Assembly (NCBI GenBank): GCA_964624235.1 | Contig: CAZUXY010000051.1 | Coordinates: 1-32,043 of the forward strand | Origin: CAZUXY01 sp964624235 | Lineage (GTDB): Bacteria; Spirochaetota; UBA4802; UBA5368 | Direction: 5' to 3' | Length of the DNA stretch: 32,043 nucleotides | Shown here: positions 23,049 to 31,354 of the stretch, piece after piece | How the letters are laid out: every line of letters starts with the position of its first letter | Position numbering within the stretch: the stretch's first letter is position 1 | Position numbers and translations under genes: made by a program | The notes under the pieces: model-generated | Databases searched by the model: none | Seen by the model: only the letters and a program-made list of their open reading frames with translations | What the model was told of the DNA's origin: nothing

Positions 23049-23792
23049 TTAACGGGTTTCCTCCCTTTCCAGGCCCGACTGGATGATGCCGCGTATATCG
23101 TTCATCAGGTTTTCTATACGGTCACGCCCATAGTGATGGATATCCACCGGCGGGTGAATGATCAGCCGAACCCGCCCGGGGAACAGGCGGAAAGAGCGGG
23201 GGGGGAGGATGTTGCGGGTATTGATGATACTGACGGGGAGTATGGGTACATCCAGGTCGAAGGCCATGACAAAAGCCCCTTTTTTAAATTCCCGCATCTG
23301 TTCCGTGTCGCTGCGCGTACCCTCGGGGAAGAAGAGCACCGAGGTGCCGTTTACTATGCGTTTTTTCGCCTCATTGAGGGACGCCAGTGCCGCTTCGCGG
23401 TTGGACCGGTCGATGTAGATATGTCCCACCTTGTCGCAGGCATATCCCAGGAACGGCACTTTACGCAGTTCCATTTTCATGACCCATTTGAAATCAACGC
23501 CCAGCCACCCGTAGAGGGCGAATACATCGAAATGGCTCTGGTGGTTCGAGATGATTACATAAGATTGGTTCTTATCTATGTTTTCTCTTCCGGTCACCTT
23601 CACGATCATCGGCGTCATATAGCTGTTAAGCCTCGACCACCAGGTCCCTCCGATAAGACTTGATATCTTCGGTCCTGCAACGACAGCCAGTATCACCGCC
23701 AGGGTGCCGAAAAGCATTGTTGAAAGGATCAGAAACGGTACATATACCAGCCATTTATAAGGTGCATAGAGAATATATAGTATCTTTTTCAT
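23049..23792 (-). CDS. 1-acyl-sn-glycerol-3-phosphate acyltransferase (PlsC family)
   Basis: A 247-residue membrane acyltransferase that would acylate lysophosphatidate or a related glycerol lipid using acyl-ACP or acyl-CoA. Motif I is NHQSHFD (His84, Asp89), motif III is FPEGTRS (155-161), and VPILPVSI follows. Two hydrophobic segments lie at 5-40 (YILYAPYKWLVYVPFLILSTML and the next stretch), which anchor it to the inner membrane. The start at 23792 gives the family-like MKKILYIL; an upstream in-frame ATG at 23849 adds 19 residues without family character, and neither has a good ribosome site. It stands between AOR2 and padR with its own spacing, so it is probably a separate lipid-synthesis gene. 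Confidence 0.88.
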   Translation of the reverse strand: MKKILYILYAPYKWLVYVPFLILSTMLFGTLAVILAVVAGPKISSLIGGTWWSRLNSYMTPMIVKVTGRENIDKNQSYVIISNHQSHFDVFALYGWLGVDFKWVMKMELRKVPFLGYACDKVGHIYIDRSNREAALASLNEAKKRIVNGTSVLFFPEGTRSDTEQMREFKKGAFVMAFDLDVPILPVSIINTRNILPPRSFRLFPGRVRLIIHPPVDIHHYGRDRIENLMNDIRGIIQSGLEREETR

Positions 23793-24088
23793 GGATTTCA
23801 GTGGTGCCGCTCCCTGTAGTATTTTACCGCGGAAAACAATGGAGAGCATGCTATTTCATATTATGCAAAACTTCAACCATAAAAGATTCCCGGTAAACCC
23901 TGTTTAATGAATGATATGCAGTATCTGAAGATCGTTCACAAATAGAAATAGTGAGAATTATCGACTAGAGTCCTGTTGTGCACGCTCCGGTTCATGGTTC
24001 ACCGGTATGACATTCATTATCCCTTTCACCTTAATGCGGGAACCGGGTGGGCCGGGATGTTTGAAACTAACGCAAAAGGATACACGAA
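23793..24088. other. Intergenic region without a gene
   Basis: About 300 bases between the acyltransferase start and the hairpin after AOR2. It must hold the acyltransferase promoter, but I found no good -35/-10 pair, only AT-rich stretches (a TAATAT near 23859-23864). No RNA gene or small ORF with a ribosome site was seen. Confidence 0.3.
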
Positions 24089-24114
24089 ACGATCCCCTCC
24101 GGAGAGGGGATCGT
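24089..24114 (-). terminator. Hairpin terminator after AOR2
   Basis: ACGATCCCCTC (24089-24099) and GAGGGGATCGT (24104-24114) form a perfect 11-bp stem with a 4-base loop, 61 bases after the AOR2 stop codon on the minus strand. The following sequence (TTCGTGTATCCTTTT) has only an interrupted T-run, so termination may be partial. Confidence 0.6.
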
Positions 24115-24175
24115 CGGCTGATACACGGATACAGCTATTATGTAGTATATTCACCTTTTACAGCGGTTTTAAGGG

Positions 24176-26146
24176 TCAGGCCCTTTGGGCGGTATCGGCA
24201 AAGAGTTCCGCAATGCCCAGCTGTGCCATCTTCGCCTTTGTGGGTCCTCCGGTAACGGGGTCCCAGTCCAGCATGGAAAAGAACTGGGATTCCAGGTTTT
24301 CCATATCCACCTTTTTGCCTTTAAGCGGACCCCCGGTGAGCGGCGGGTTGCCCGCGGCCCGTGGATGCAGCTTCGAGTCTTCAGCTTTCAGCCCCTCGCG
24401 CACATTGAAAGCCTTGCGTACGGAAAGTATCCTTTCGGCGGTCTGCATGTAGTCGTCCTTGGAAAGCTTCCATCCGGTGACTGTATTCATGTAGTCTATC
24501 AGCGGCACGTTGCTGCACATGATACCGAATTCGCACACCCCGGAACCGTTGATAAGCTGCATCAGCAGACTGGTTCCCGTGTAAAGAGCGACTTTCTTGC
24601 CGTCCTTGCCTGAAGCGGAACGTATCAGCCTTTTTACCCCGGGCAGGCGTTTTTTGGTCTGGTAGAGGTGCGCATAGAGATATGAAGAAATGGTGTGCCT
24701 GCCCGGTGTGGGCTCGCACTGGTACGCGATGCCCATGCCCTCGTCGAGCCTCGAGTCGTGCATGGGGAGCTCCTGCCCGCCGGCGTGGACAGCGTAGGCC
24801 TCGGCGCCTTTACCCAGCCTGGCGGCGGCAACACGGACGCCGTCGGCCAGCAGGTTGCCGATACCCTCGCGGTTGATGATCATCTCGGTCAGTTTCAGTA
24901 TTTCCGCCGATTTGCCCCAGTCCAGTTTCAGTCCCCTGGTCTGTTTGTCATCGATAATGCCGTTTTTGTAGCATTCGATGGCGAAAGCCACCGCGCCGCC
25001 GGCGGAGATGGTGTCGATGCCCTCCCGGTTGCACAGCTCGTTGATCTCGACTATGGTATCCAGGTCGTCATGCAGTATGAGTCCCCCGAAGGAACACAGG
25101 GTCTCATACTCGGGTTTATGGCCTATGGTTCCTTTATATCGTCCTTCCTTGATGTCGATAATACCGCCGCAGGCCATGGGACAGGACTGGCAGGCGTATT
25201 TGCGTTTCTGAAGCGCGATGATGCTCTCATCGGAAAGCTTATAGGCGTTGGGAAACTCGGTATAGCCGATACCCGCCCAGTTTTTTATGGGGGAGTCACC
25301 GGTCATTCCCGAATACACCGTCAGGCCAGCGGTGCCGTAGGTCCGCATGATTTCCTTCACCGTGGAGGGCTGGCTGGGTACGGATACGCCGGTACGCGCT
25401 ATTATCTGGGCGAAAAAATTCAGCCCTTTCAGCATGAGTGAATCCACCGGGTTCACCTTCTTGAATCCTTTCATGAACTTCCGGTTCATTTCCTTCATTT
25501 TTTCAGGATCGGCGACCGGAATCTCGCCGGTACCCTTGATCACCAGGGCCTTAAGGTTCTTGCTCCCCATAACAGCGCCGAGGCCCGAGCGCGCGGCTAT
25601 CCTTCCGCCGTCGGTGACAATGCCCGATATGAACGACACTTTTTCGCCCGATTTACCGATCGATGCCACCTGGACCTTTTTGTCCTTCAGCTCTTTCTGG
25701 ATCAGCTCTTCAGTCTCGATGGTGTCCTTTCCCCATAACTTTTTCCCGTCCCTGATCTCTACTTTCCCGTCGTTAATATAGACCCATACGGGACTTTTGG
25801 CCTTACCGGTAAAGAAAACCGCGTCGAAACCGGCTTTTTTGATCTCTACCGAAAATTTTCCTCCCGAGTTTGCGTCGCCCCATCCCCCGGTAAGAGGCGA
25901 TTTCCCCACCACCATGAACCGTCCTGAGAAAAAGGCGCCGGTACCGGTAAGCAACCCGGAACAGAAACCCAGGTGCGCTTCAGGAGATAGAGGATCGATC
26001 CCGGCCTTCTGCCGCTGGGTGATGACTGCGGCGCCCAATCCGTAACCGGAGAGATATTTTTTATAGAATTCATCGCCTGGTTCAACGATTTCCTTTTTTC
26101 CGCTGGAGAGGTTGATGATTATGTATTTGCCCATGTAGCCGCCCAT
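24176..26146 (-). CDS. Aldehyde:ferredoxin oxidoreductase (tungsten AOR family) 2
   Basis: A 656-residue tungstopterin oxidoreductase. The start at 26146 follows GGAGG by 8 bases; an upstream ATG at 26167 has none. Visible features are the N-terminal MGKYIIINLSSGK, GKSPLTGGWGDANSGG (81-96), GLGAVMGSKNLKAL (188-201), the [4Fe-4S] cysteines 319, 322 and 326 (CQSCPMAC) and a probable fourth ligand Cys538 in GVCEF. It is only distantly similar to the first AOR (8360-10237), so the two are not a recent duplication. Unlike AOR1 it has no MoaD-like partner. It appears monocistronic, with a 17-bp palindrome and a possible promoter upstream. The aldehyde substrate is unknown. Confidence 0.92.
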   Translation of the reverse strand: MGGYMGKYIIINLSSGKKEIVEPGDEFYKKYLSGYGLGAAVITQRQKAGIDPLSPEAHLGFCSGLLTGTGAFFSGRFMVVGKSPLTGGWGDANSGGKFSVEIKKAGFDAVFFTGKAKSPVWVYINDGKVEIRDGKKLWGKDTIETEELIQKELKDKKVQVASIGKSGEKVSFISGIVTDGGRIAARSGLGAVMGSKNLKALVIKGTGEIPVADPEKMKEMNRKFMKGFKKVNPVDSLMLKGLNFFAQIIARTGVSVPSQPSTVKEIMRTYGTAGLTVYSGMTGDSPIKNWAGIGYTEFPNAYKLSDESIIALQKRKYACQSCPMACGGIIDIKEGRYKGTIGHKPEYETLCSFGGLILHDDLDTIVEINELCNREGIDTISAGGAVAFAIECYKNGIIDDKQTRGLKLDWGKSAEILKLTEMIINREGIGNLLADGVRVAAARLGKGAEAYAVHAGGQELPMHDSRLDEGMGIAYQCEPTPGRHTISSYLYAHLYQTKKRLPGVKRLIRSASGKDGKKVALYTGTSLLMQLINGSGVCEFGIMCSNVPLIDYMNTVTGWKLSKDDYMQTAERILSVRKAFNVREGLKAEDSKLHPRAAGNPPLTGGPLKGKKVDMENLESQFFSMLDWDPVTGGPTKAKMAQLGIAELFADTAQRA

Positions 26147-26218
26147 TATAAGGACCTCCGTTTGCATGTAGGTTGCGCATTCATTATCAATATGGGATAC
26201 GAATTTTCATTTAGCAAG

Positions 26219-26247
26219 AAAAAACCGTGGCGGCGGGTATTTTTTTG
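26219..26247. terminator. Weak A/T-flanked hairpin upstream of AOR2
   Basis: AAAAAACCG and CGG with a seven-T run form a short imperfect stem around TGGCGG. The A-run and T-run on either side would allow termination in both directions. On the minus strand it could end transcripts from the aminotransferase gene before AOR2. The bulged 3-bp GC core makes this a low-confidence call. Confidence 0.3.
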
Positions 26248-26259
26248 TTATACAAGGGT

Positions 26260-26276
26260 TGTTCATTAAATGAACA
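26260..26276. promoter_or_regulatory. 17-bp palindromic operator upstream of AOR2
   Basis: TGTTCATTAAATGAACA is a perfect inverted repeat with 8-bp arms and one central base, the shape of TetR-family operators. A possible minus-strand -10 box TATAAC (26252-26247) lies 8 bases further, so the palindrome would cover the -35 region of an AOR2 promoter. No TetR gene is in the window. Confidence 0.5.
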
Positions 26277-26310
26277 GAATCTTGATTTCATGTAGTACGT
26301 CTTAACATGA

Positions 26311-26595
26311 TGCGCGGTAATCCGCTGCGCGGTAATCCGCTGCGCGGTAATCCGCTGCGCGGTAATCCGCTGCGCGGTAANNNNNNNNNNNNNNNNNNNN
26401 NNNNNNNNNNNNNNNNNNNNNNNNNNNNNNNNNNNNNNNNNNNNNNNNNNNNNNNNNNNNNNNNNNNNNNNNNNNNNNNNGGTAATCCGCTGTGCGGTAA
26501 TCCGCTGTGCGGTAATCCGCTGTGCGGTAATCCGCTGTGCGGTAATCCGCAGTGCGGTAATCCGCTGTGCGGTAATCCGCAGTGCGGTAATCCGC
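26311..26595. repeat. 15-bp tandem repeat array interrupted by an assembly gap
   Basis: Unit TGCGCGGTAATCCGC is repeated four times and partly a fifth (26311-26380); after 100 N (26381-26480) one partial and seven complete units follow (26481-26595), now TGTGCGGTAATCCGC with two AGTGC variants. Each unit contains GCGG-TAAT-CCGC, a small inverted repeat. Units on the two sides differ at the third base (C versus T), so the array evolves by local copying. Its real length is unknown. Long open frames through it are artefacts of a 15-base period without stop codons. It lies between the aminotransferase and AOR2 genes. Confidence 0.95.
26381..26480. other. Assembly gap (100 N)
   Basis: Exactly 100 undetermined bases inside the tandem repeat, the conventional filler size for a scaffold gap. 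The repeats on either side would be in phase if the gap really were 100 bases, but this could be chance. Confidence 0.98.
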
Positions 26596-26620
26596 GTAAG
26601 GGAGCGGACGGTGATTCGGC

Positions 26621-27523
26621 CTATATGAGCCTCAGCCACCGGCGGTATTTTTTGTTCCTGCCGCTCAAGAGATCGTTCATGCTTTCGATGATTTTTCCCG
26701 TAACGGGACCGGGGCATTTTCCCCCCAGTGCCTTTCCCTCGATGGACAGCATGGGGCGTACGTGTTCGAAACTTGAGGCGAAAAATCCTTCGTCGAGCGT
26801 CAACAGTTCTGTGGGCAGGATGTCCGAGATATCCACGGGAATATTAAGGTCGCGGGCCAGTTCGATGACCGCCATGCGGGTGATGCCCGAAAGCACTTTT
26901 TCGAGCGGTGGTACCCTGAGCACGCCTTCCTTCACGAAGAAAGCGCTGGAGGTGACACCTTCGGCGACGTAACCCCTCGTATCTATGAGCAGCACCTCGT
27001 CCAGTTCTTTTTCCCGCGCCTCCATCATGGCAAGGTAGGCGTTGACGTAGTTGCCGGTTACCTTGGCGTGTACCGGAACGATGTCAGGATCCATCTTCCG
27101 GTATGATGATATCCCCACCTTCGCGGGAGACGAAAGATCTTCCTTATTAAAACCGAGGTCAGCAAAATCAATGGTGAATACGGCAATGTCGATTTTGTTG
27201 TTCCTGGGCAGGATGGTGTATTCCTCGGATGGGTAATAGGCGAAAAGCTTCGCGCCTCCTTCCCTGATACCGTTCTCGCGGGCGGTAAGCACGCAGGCAT
27301 CCATGATCTCAGCCGGACCGTAAGGGAGTTCCATGCGCATGAGTTTCGCCGAATGGAAAAGCCGGTTGATGTGTTCGTTCAAGCCGAAGTAGGCGGGGCC
27401 GTCGATTGTGGCGACGATATCCATGACCTCAAAAAGCGCGGTTCCTCTGCTGAAACTGTGAGAAAGCAGCGGGACCGAGGCCTTATCTCCCGCAACAAAA
27501 CCGCCGTTTATCCATGCCTTCAC
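26621..27523 (-). CDS. Class IV aminotransferase (branched-chain/D-amino acid type)
   Basis: A 300-residue PLP enzyme of fold type IV. I start it at the GTG at 27523, which gives the standard N-terminus MKAWINGGFV and has GGA 8 bases upstream; an open frame to 27655 lacks family similarity. Family motifs are the catalytic Lys154 in HAKVTGNYVNA, Glu188 in YVAEGVTSSAFF, and LSGITRMAVIELA (211-223) that holds the PLP phosphate. It moves amino groups between 2-oxoglutarate and branched-chain or D-amino acids; aminodeoxychorismate lyase is a less likely relative. It has its own strong promoter, diverges from the UxaA pair and ends just before the tandem repeat. Confidence 0.87.
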   Translation of the reverse strand: MKAWINGGFVAGDKASVPLLSHSFSRGTALFEVMDIVATIDGPAYFGLNEHINRLFHSAKLMRMELPYGPAEIMDACVLTARENGIREGGAKLFAYYPSEEYTILPRNNKIDIAVFTIDFADLGFNKEDLSSPAKVGISSYRKMDPDIVPVHAKVTGNYVNAYLAMMEAREKELDEVLLIDTRGYVAEGVTSSAFFVKEGVLRVPPLEKVLSGITRMAVIELARDLNIPVDISDILPTELLTLDEGFFASSFEHVRPMLSIEGKALGGKCPGPVTGKIIESMNDLLSGRNKKYRRWLRLI

Positions 27524-27555
27524 TGTTGCTTTCCATCCTGGAATAATGATGGGCA

Positions 27556-27583
27556 ATAATAGGGTCCCTTTTTGCGGCGTCAA
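27556..27583 (-). promoter_or_regulatory. Promoter for the aminotransferase gene
   Basis: On the minus strand TTGACG (27583-27578, 5 of 6), 16-base spacer and TATTAT (27561-27556, 5 of 6). Transcription would start near 27549, about 26 bases before the GTG start codon, which supports that start. Confidence 0.6.
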
Positions 27584-27625
27584 ACATATTACATGAAAGC
27601 CGTATGACCGGAATTCCGCTTTTCG

Positions 27626-27786
27626 GGGGTCAGAGCCCCCATAAGGGAGGGGCAATACCGGCAGATGTGTTTTTCAGAAGATATCCATACCCCGTTTCCC
27701 GTACCCGGCCTGAAAATTTCTTGATCATGAATACTGTTATCATACAGTGTATTCAGGCAACCATCTGCATGCAGGGCTCTGACCCC
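27626..27786. repeat. Long-range 13-bp inverted repeat in a divergent intergenic region
   Basis: GGGGTCAGAGCCC (27626-27638) and GGGCTCTGACCCC (27774-27786) are perfect inverted copies 135 bases apart. They lie in the 366-base gap between the aminotransferase (-) and the UxaA small subunit (+), a region without a gene. Between them is a shorter imperfect repeat, GAATAC (27729-27734) and GTATTC (27749-27754). The pair could be two sites of a looping regulator shared by both genes. Confidence 0.55.
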
Positions 27787-27889
27787 GATATGCCGCCCGA
27801 TGCCGGGGAAAGCGGTACGGTGAGAAACGGGATTTCTCTCTTCCCGTACAACCCCGGGGTTACTCACCCCAGAACCAGGAGATTCGGCC

Positions 27890-28156
27890 ATGAAGCCCAA
27901 CACCATCATTATCAATCCGAAAGACAATGTGGCCGTTGCACTGGTTGATCTTTCCCGGGGGGAGATGGTGATGCTGCCTGACGGCACCGGGTTTGCCGCC
28001 CTGGGCAGCATCCCCTACAGCCACAAAGTCGCGCTCAGGGATTTTTCCCCCGGGGAGGAAATTTTAAAATACGGCGAGATCATCGGGCGTGCGAAAACGG
28101 TCATTAAGCGGGGTGATTGGATTCATACTCACAACCTTGAGATCAGCGAAAAGTGA
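27890..28156 (+). CDS. UxaA-type dehydratase, small subunit (SAF domain; SuyA-like)
   Basis: An 88-residue protein equal to the N-terminal SAF domain of altronate/galactarate dehydratases. Key segments are NPKDNVAVALVDLSRGE (8-24), PYSHKVALRDFSPGEEILKYGEIIGRA (42-68) and IHTHNLE near the end, where the histidines sit at the family metal/substrate site. AGGAGA lies 7 bases before the ATG. In split enzymes such as (2R)-sulfolactate sulfo-lyase (SuyAB) the small subunit has this size. It is followed after 12 bases by the large subunit, so the two form one heteromeric lyase acting on a 2-hydroxy acid. Confidence 0.88.
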   Translation: MKPNTIIINPKDNVAVALVDLSRGEMVMLPDGTGFAALGSIPYSHKVALRDFSPGEEILKYGEIIGRAKTVIKRGDWIHTHNLEISEK

Positions 28157-28168
28157 AGAGGGAGCAAC

Positions 28169-29329
28169 ATGCACACATTCATGGGATATGAACGGCCCGA
28201 CGGATCGATAGGCATAAGAAACCATATCGCGGTGCTGCCTTCGGTATCCTGCGCGAACGGTGTGGTGGCGGCCATTGCGCGGGAGGTGTCGCGGGCCGTG
28301 CCTCTGTATCACGGTCATGGCTGCGGACGGGGGGGAACCGACCTGGAACTGCACGGCCGGACCCTGGTCAATCTCGCAAGGAATCCCAATATCGCCGGGG
28401 TGCTGATAGCGGGTCTGGGGTGTGAGGTGTTCAGGGCGGAGAACCTGGCGATGGGAATATCCGCCTCGGGAAAACCCCTGCGGCATTTTTCCATACAGAA
28501 TGAAGGGGGATCGCAAAAGGCCGCGGCAAAAGGGATCGTAATGGCAAGGCAGATGATCGAGGAAGCGGAGGGGATAAGAAGAAAGGAGTACCCCCTGTCG
28601 GAACTCACCCTGGGTCTGGAGTGCGGTGGTTCCGACGCATTCTCGGGCGTTACGGCGAATCCGGTCGTGGGTCTGGTCGCCGACTGGCTTGCGGGCGAGG
28701 GAGGAAGGGTGATCCTTTCGGAAACCACGGAAATGATCGGTACCGGCCGCATACTGGAGCGCAGGGCGAAAAACCGTGACATCGCCGCGGCCGTAATGGA
28801 AAAGGTTAACGAAGCCGAAAAACGGGCACAGGAGATTATGGGGCCGCTGGCGCAGTTCGTGATCGCTCCGGGCAATATGGACGGCGGCATGAGTTCCATC
28901 CGCGAAAAATCACTGGGGTGCATAATTAAAGGAGGTAGTACGACTATAAACCAGGTGGTCAGGTACGCGGAACAACCCTCCGAACGAGGGCTGGTGATCA
29001 TGGATGGTCCGGGCTATGACACGGAATCCATGACGGGACTGGCGGCCGCCGGTTCCCAGGTGATCGTGTTCACCACGGGGAGGGGGAACCCAATCGGATT
29101 TCCCGTGGTGCCCGTCATCAAGGTGGCAAGCACCAGCAGGGTCTATCACGCGGTGGAAGACGATATAGACATCAATGCCGGCGCCGTGCTTGAAGGAAAG
29201 CTGCTGAAAGAAGTCGCGGAGGAATTAAAGACCATGCTGCTTGGAGTATTGAACGGCGAACCGGTAAAAGCCGAAAAAAACCGGCAGGATGGAATCATCT
29301 GCATGTACACTCAGACTTCTTCGTTTTAA
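28169..29329 (+). CDS. UxaA-type dehydratase, large subunit (SuyB-like)
   Basis: A 386-residue protein equal to the C-terminal catalytic part of altronate/galactarate dehydratases. It has the family start GYERPDGSIGIRNHI (6-20), Cys28 in SVSCANG, HGHGCGRGG (48-56), GLGCEVF (82-88) and GLECGGSDAFSG (149-160); cysteines and histidines of these motifs hold the catalytic iron in the family. GAGGGAGC precedes the ATG. With the small subunit it should eliminate water or a sulfonate from a 2-hydroxy acid. The split-subunit form matches both sulfolactate sulfo-lyase SuyAB and split sugar-acid dehydratases; the sequence alone does not decide. Next to it is a split transketolase operon. Confidence 0.88.
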   Translation: MHTFMGYERPDGSIGIRNHIAVLPSVSCANGVVAAIAREVSRAVPLYHGHGCGRGGTDLELHGRTLVNLARNPNIAGVLIAGLGCEVFRAENLAMGISASGKPLRHFSIQNEGGSQKAAAKGIVMARQMIEEAEGIRRKEYPLSELTLGLECGGSDAFSGVTANPVVGLVADWLAGEGGRVILSETTEMIGTGRILERRAKNRDIAAAVMEKVNEAEKRAQEIMGPLAQFVIAPGNMDGGMSSIREKSLGCIIKGGSTTINQVVRYAEQPSERGLVIMDGPGYDTESMTGLAAAGSQVIVFTTGRGNPIGFPVVPVIKVASTSRVYHAVEDDIDINAGAVLEGKLLKEVAEELKTMLLGVLNGEPVKAEKNRQDGIICMYTQTSSF

Positions 29330-29436
29330 TGCAATGCCGTCGGCGCTGAACCATTATTCTTCTTGCTCCTGGAATTGTTTTATGGTAAAAAATACTTGAA
29401 AATTAACCGCATATGTATACTATTCAAAGAAAAGAG

Positions 29437-29450
29437 CGAGTGCTCACTCG
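29437..29450. promoter_or_regulatory. 14-bp palindrome in the leader of the transketolase operon
   Basis: CGAGTGCTCACTCG is a perfect palindrome (6-bp arms, 2-base centre), 28 bases before the transketolase ATG and 15 bases after a -10-like TATACT (29416-29421). This is a repressor-type position. No clear -35 box was seen at the right distance. Confidence 0.45.
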
Positions 29451-29478
29451 TTTCAGCTCTTACATAAGGAGGAGGTCT

Positions 29479-30321
29479 ATGCCGTTACGCCAGGAAGAAA
29501 TAAAAATTTTCAAACAAAAGGCCAGGGAGATACGAAGGACCATCGTCGATATCACTTTCACCGCCGGCGGCGGCCATATCGGGGGTTCGCTTTCCCAGAC
29601 CGATGTGCTGGTGACGCTTTATTACAAGTACCTGAATATCGATCCGTCCCGTCCCGCGTGGGAAGACCGAGATCGTATGATACTCAGCAAGGGCCACGGC
29701 GGCCTGGGATGGGCCGCGGTACTGGGAGACAAGGGGTATTTCGACAAGTCTCTGCTGAAGAACTTCAACAAAACCGGGTCCCCTTTCGGTATGCATCTGG
29801 ACATGCTGAAAGTGCCTGGCTGTGACGCCTCTACCGGCTCGCTGGGACACGGCCTGGCGATCGCCACGGGCCTCGCCATCGGCGCACGGAAATCGGGCAA
29901 GACCTGGCGTACCTACTGCATGATGGGTGACGGGGAGCTCTGCGAGGGGGCGGTCTGGGAGGCTGCCATCATCGCCGTTCATCATAAACTGGACAATCTT
30001 ACCGCTTTCGTGGACCGCAATAAGCTCATGATCGACGGGCCCACCGAGGAAATCACCAAGCTGGAAAGCCTGAACGACAAGTTCGCCGCGTTCGGATGGG
30101 AGGTGCTGCGTATCGACGGCCATGATTTTGACGCCATCGCCGCCGCCATCGAGAAAGCTCACACGATAAAGGGAAAACCGACGGTGATTATATGCGACAC
30201 CGTCAAAGGCAAAGGAGTGGACTTTATGGAGGACGACTACAAGTGGCATTACGGCGGACTTAACTCCGACATGCGCGACCAGGCACTGGCGAGCATAGAC
30301 AAATACTATGGAAATCTCTAG
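29479..30321 (+). CDS. Transketolase, N-terminal subunit
   Basis: A 280-residue protein with the thiamine-diphosphate-binding half of transketolase. The ATG at 29479 follows AAGGAGGAGG closely; an earlier frame start at 29413 lacks one. Motifs are GGGHIGGSLSQTD (30-42), SKGHGGLGW with His73, GSLGHGLAIATG (120-131), and the ThDP motif GDGELCEG (150-157) with Asn181 in VDRNK as the other metal ligand. Transketolase moves two-carbon ketol units between sugar phosphates. The gene is split into two, as in archaea and many anaerobes; the other half starts 11 bases later. It might serve the pentose pathway or a specialised sugar route with the UxaA pair upstream. Confidence 0.92.
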   Translation: MPLRQEEIKIFKQKAREIRRTIVDITFTAGGGHIGGSLSQTDVLVTLYYKYLNIDPSRPAWEDRDRMILSKGHGGLGWAAVLGDKGYFDKSLLKNFNKTGSPFGMHLDMLKVPGCDASTGSLGHGLAIATGLAIGARKSGKTWRTYCMMGDGELCEGAVWEAAIIAVHHKLDNLTAFVDRNKLMIDGPTEEITKLESLNDKFAAFGWEVLRIDGHDFDAIAAAIEKAHTIKGKPTVIICDTVKGKGVDFMEDDYKWHYGGLNSDMRDQALASIDKYYGNL

Positions 30322-30332
30322 GAGGAAGCGCC

Positions 30333-31340
30333 ATGGCAGAAGGAATGACGTGGTCAATCGAAGAAGCCGACAAACTCACTCAGGCCGAGATATACGGGCA
30401 GGTGCTCACCCAGATGGGAGAGAGGGACAATAAGATAATCGCCATGACGGCGGACCTGGCAAAATCCACCAAGATAGGCGCTTTCAACGTGAAATTCCCC
30501 GACCGCTTCATCAACATGGGGATCGCCGAGAACTCACTCTTCGGCGTCGCGGCGGGGCTGGCCCTGGCCGGGTACAAACCGGTGGTATCGACCTTCGCCG
30601 TTTTCACGGCGCTGCGCAGCGCCGAGCAGGTGCGCACCGATATCTGTTATCAGAACCTCAACGTAAAGATAATCGCGACCCACGCCGGCATCTCTTTCGG
30701 GCAGGCCGGATCAACCCACCATTGCACCGAGGACATCGCGGTGATGCGATCGTTCGCTAATATGACCGTTATCGTGCCGGCGGACGGTATCGAGACCGGC
30801 AACGCCGTCGAGGCGGCCATGAACTGGCCCGGTCCCGTGTACATCCGCATCGGCCGCGGTTTCGAGCCGCCGGTGCATACCAGGCGCGATTACGGTTTCC
30901 AGATCGGGAAAGCGGTCACCATGCGCGAGGGTATGGACGTCACCATCATCTGCTGCGGGGTGACGGTGCTGCAGGCGGTAAGGGCGGCCAGGGTGCTTGA
31001 GGGGCAGGGCCTTTCGGTGAGGATACTCAATCTGCACACCATCAAGCCCATCGATAAAGAGGCGATCATAAAAGCGGTCACCGAGACCCGGCGCATAGTC
31101 ACCGTGGAGGAGCACAATGTCGAGTGCGGCCTCGGGAGCGCGGTGGCCGACGTTATCGTCGAGAGCGGTAAGGCCTGCGCCTTCAAGAAGCTGGGAATCC
31201 CCGATGTGTTCGCCATCGTGGGTTATCCCGAAGACCTCTATAACTATTACAAGATCGACGCCGACGGCATCGTCGCGGCCATAAGCGAACTGATGGGCAA
31301 GGAAATCGAAGAAGACGAGAACTGGGACGATGAAACATAA
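30333..31340 (+). CDS. Transketolase, C-terminal subunit
   Basis: A 335-residue protein with the pyrimidine-binding and C-terminal domains of transketolase. The catalytic glutamate that activates the ThDP ring is Glu66 in MGIAENSLFGVAAG. AGGAGG lies just before the ATG. The region THAGISFGQAGSTHHCTEDIA and the C-terminal domain with GVTVLQAVRAARVLEGQGLSVRILNLHTIKP fit family patterns. The full enzyme would be a heteromer with the product of 29479-30321. A downstream SCP2-like gene starts 14 bases later, in the same transcript. 1-Deoxyxylulose-5-phosphate synthase is unlikely because that enzyme is a single chain with different substrate residues. Confidence 0.92.
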   Translation: MAEGMTWSIEEADKLTQAEIYGQVLTQMGERDNKIIAMTADLAKSTKIGAFNVKFPDRFINMGIAENSLFGVAAGLALAGYKPVVSTFAVFTALRSAEQVRTDICYQNLNVKIIATHAGISFGQAGSTHHCTEDIAVMRSFANMTVIVPADGIETGNAVEAAMNWPGPVYIRIGRGFEPPVHTRRDYGFQIGKAVTMREGMDVTIICCGVTVLQAVRAARVLEGQGLSVRILNLHTIKPIDKEAIIKAVTETRRIVTVEEHNVECGLGSAVADVIVESGKACAFKKLGIPDVFAIVGYPEDLYNYYKIDADGIVAAISELMGKEIEEDENWDDET

Positions 31341-31354
31341 AGGAGGTGCAAACC

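Noticed and set aside
26311..26595. CRISPR array
   Set aside because: Units are 15 bases, directly adjacent, and have no unique spacers.
26211..26717. Long open frames of five-residue repeats (RITAQ on minus, GNPLR on plus) through the tandem repeat
   Set aside because: A 15-base unit without stop codons keeps several frames open. There is no ribosome site, the minus frame begins inside the aminotransferase gene, and the array contains an N gap. It does not match the A(D/N)Lxx rule of pentapeptide-repeat proteins.
29485..30357. 290-residue minus-strand frame opposite transketolase
   Set aside because: Antisense to an unmistakable transketolase gene and without protein-family features.
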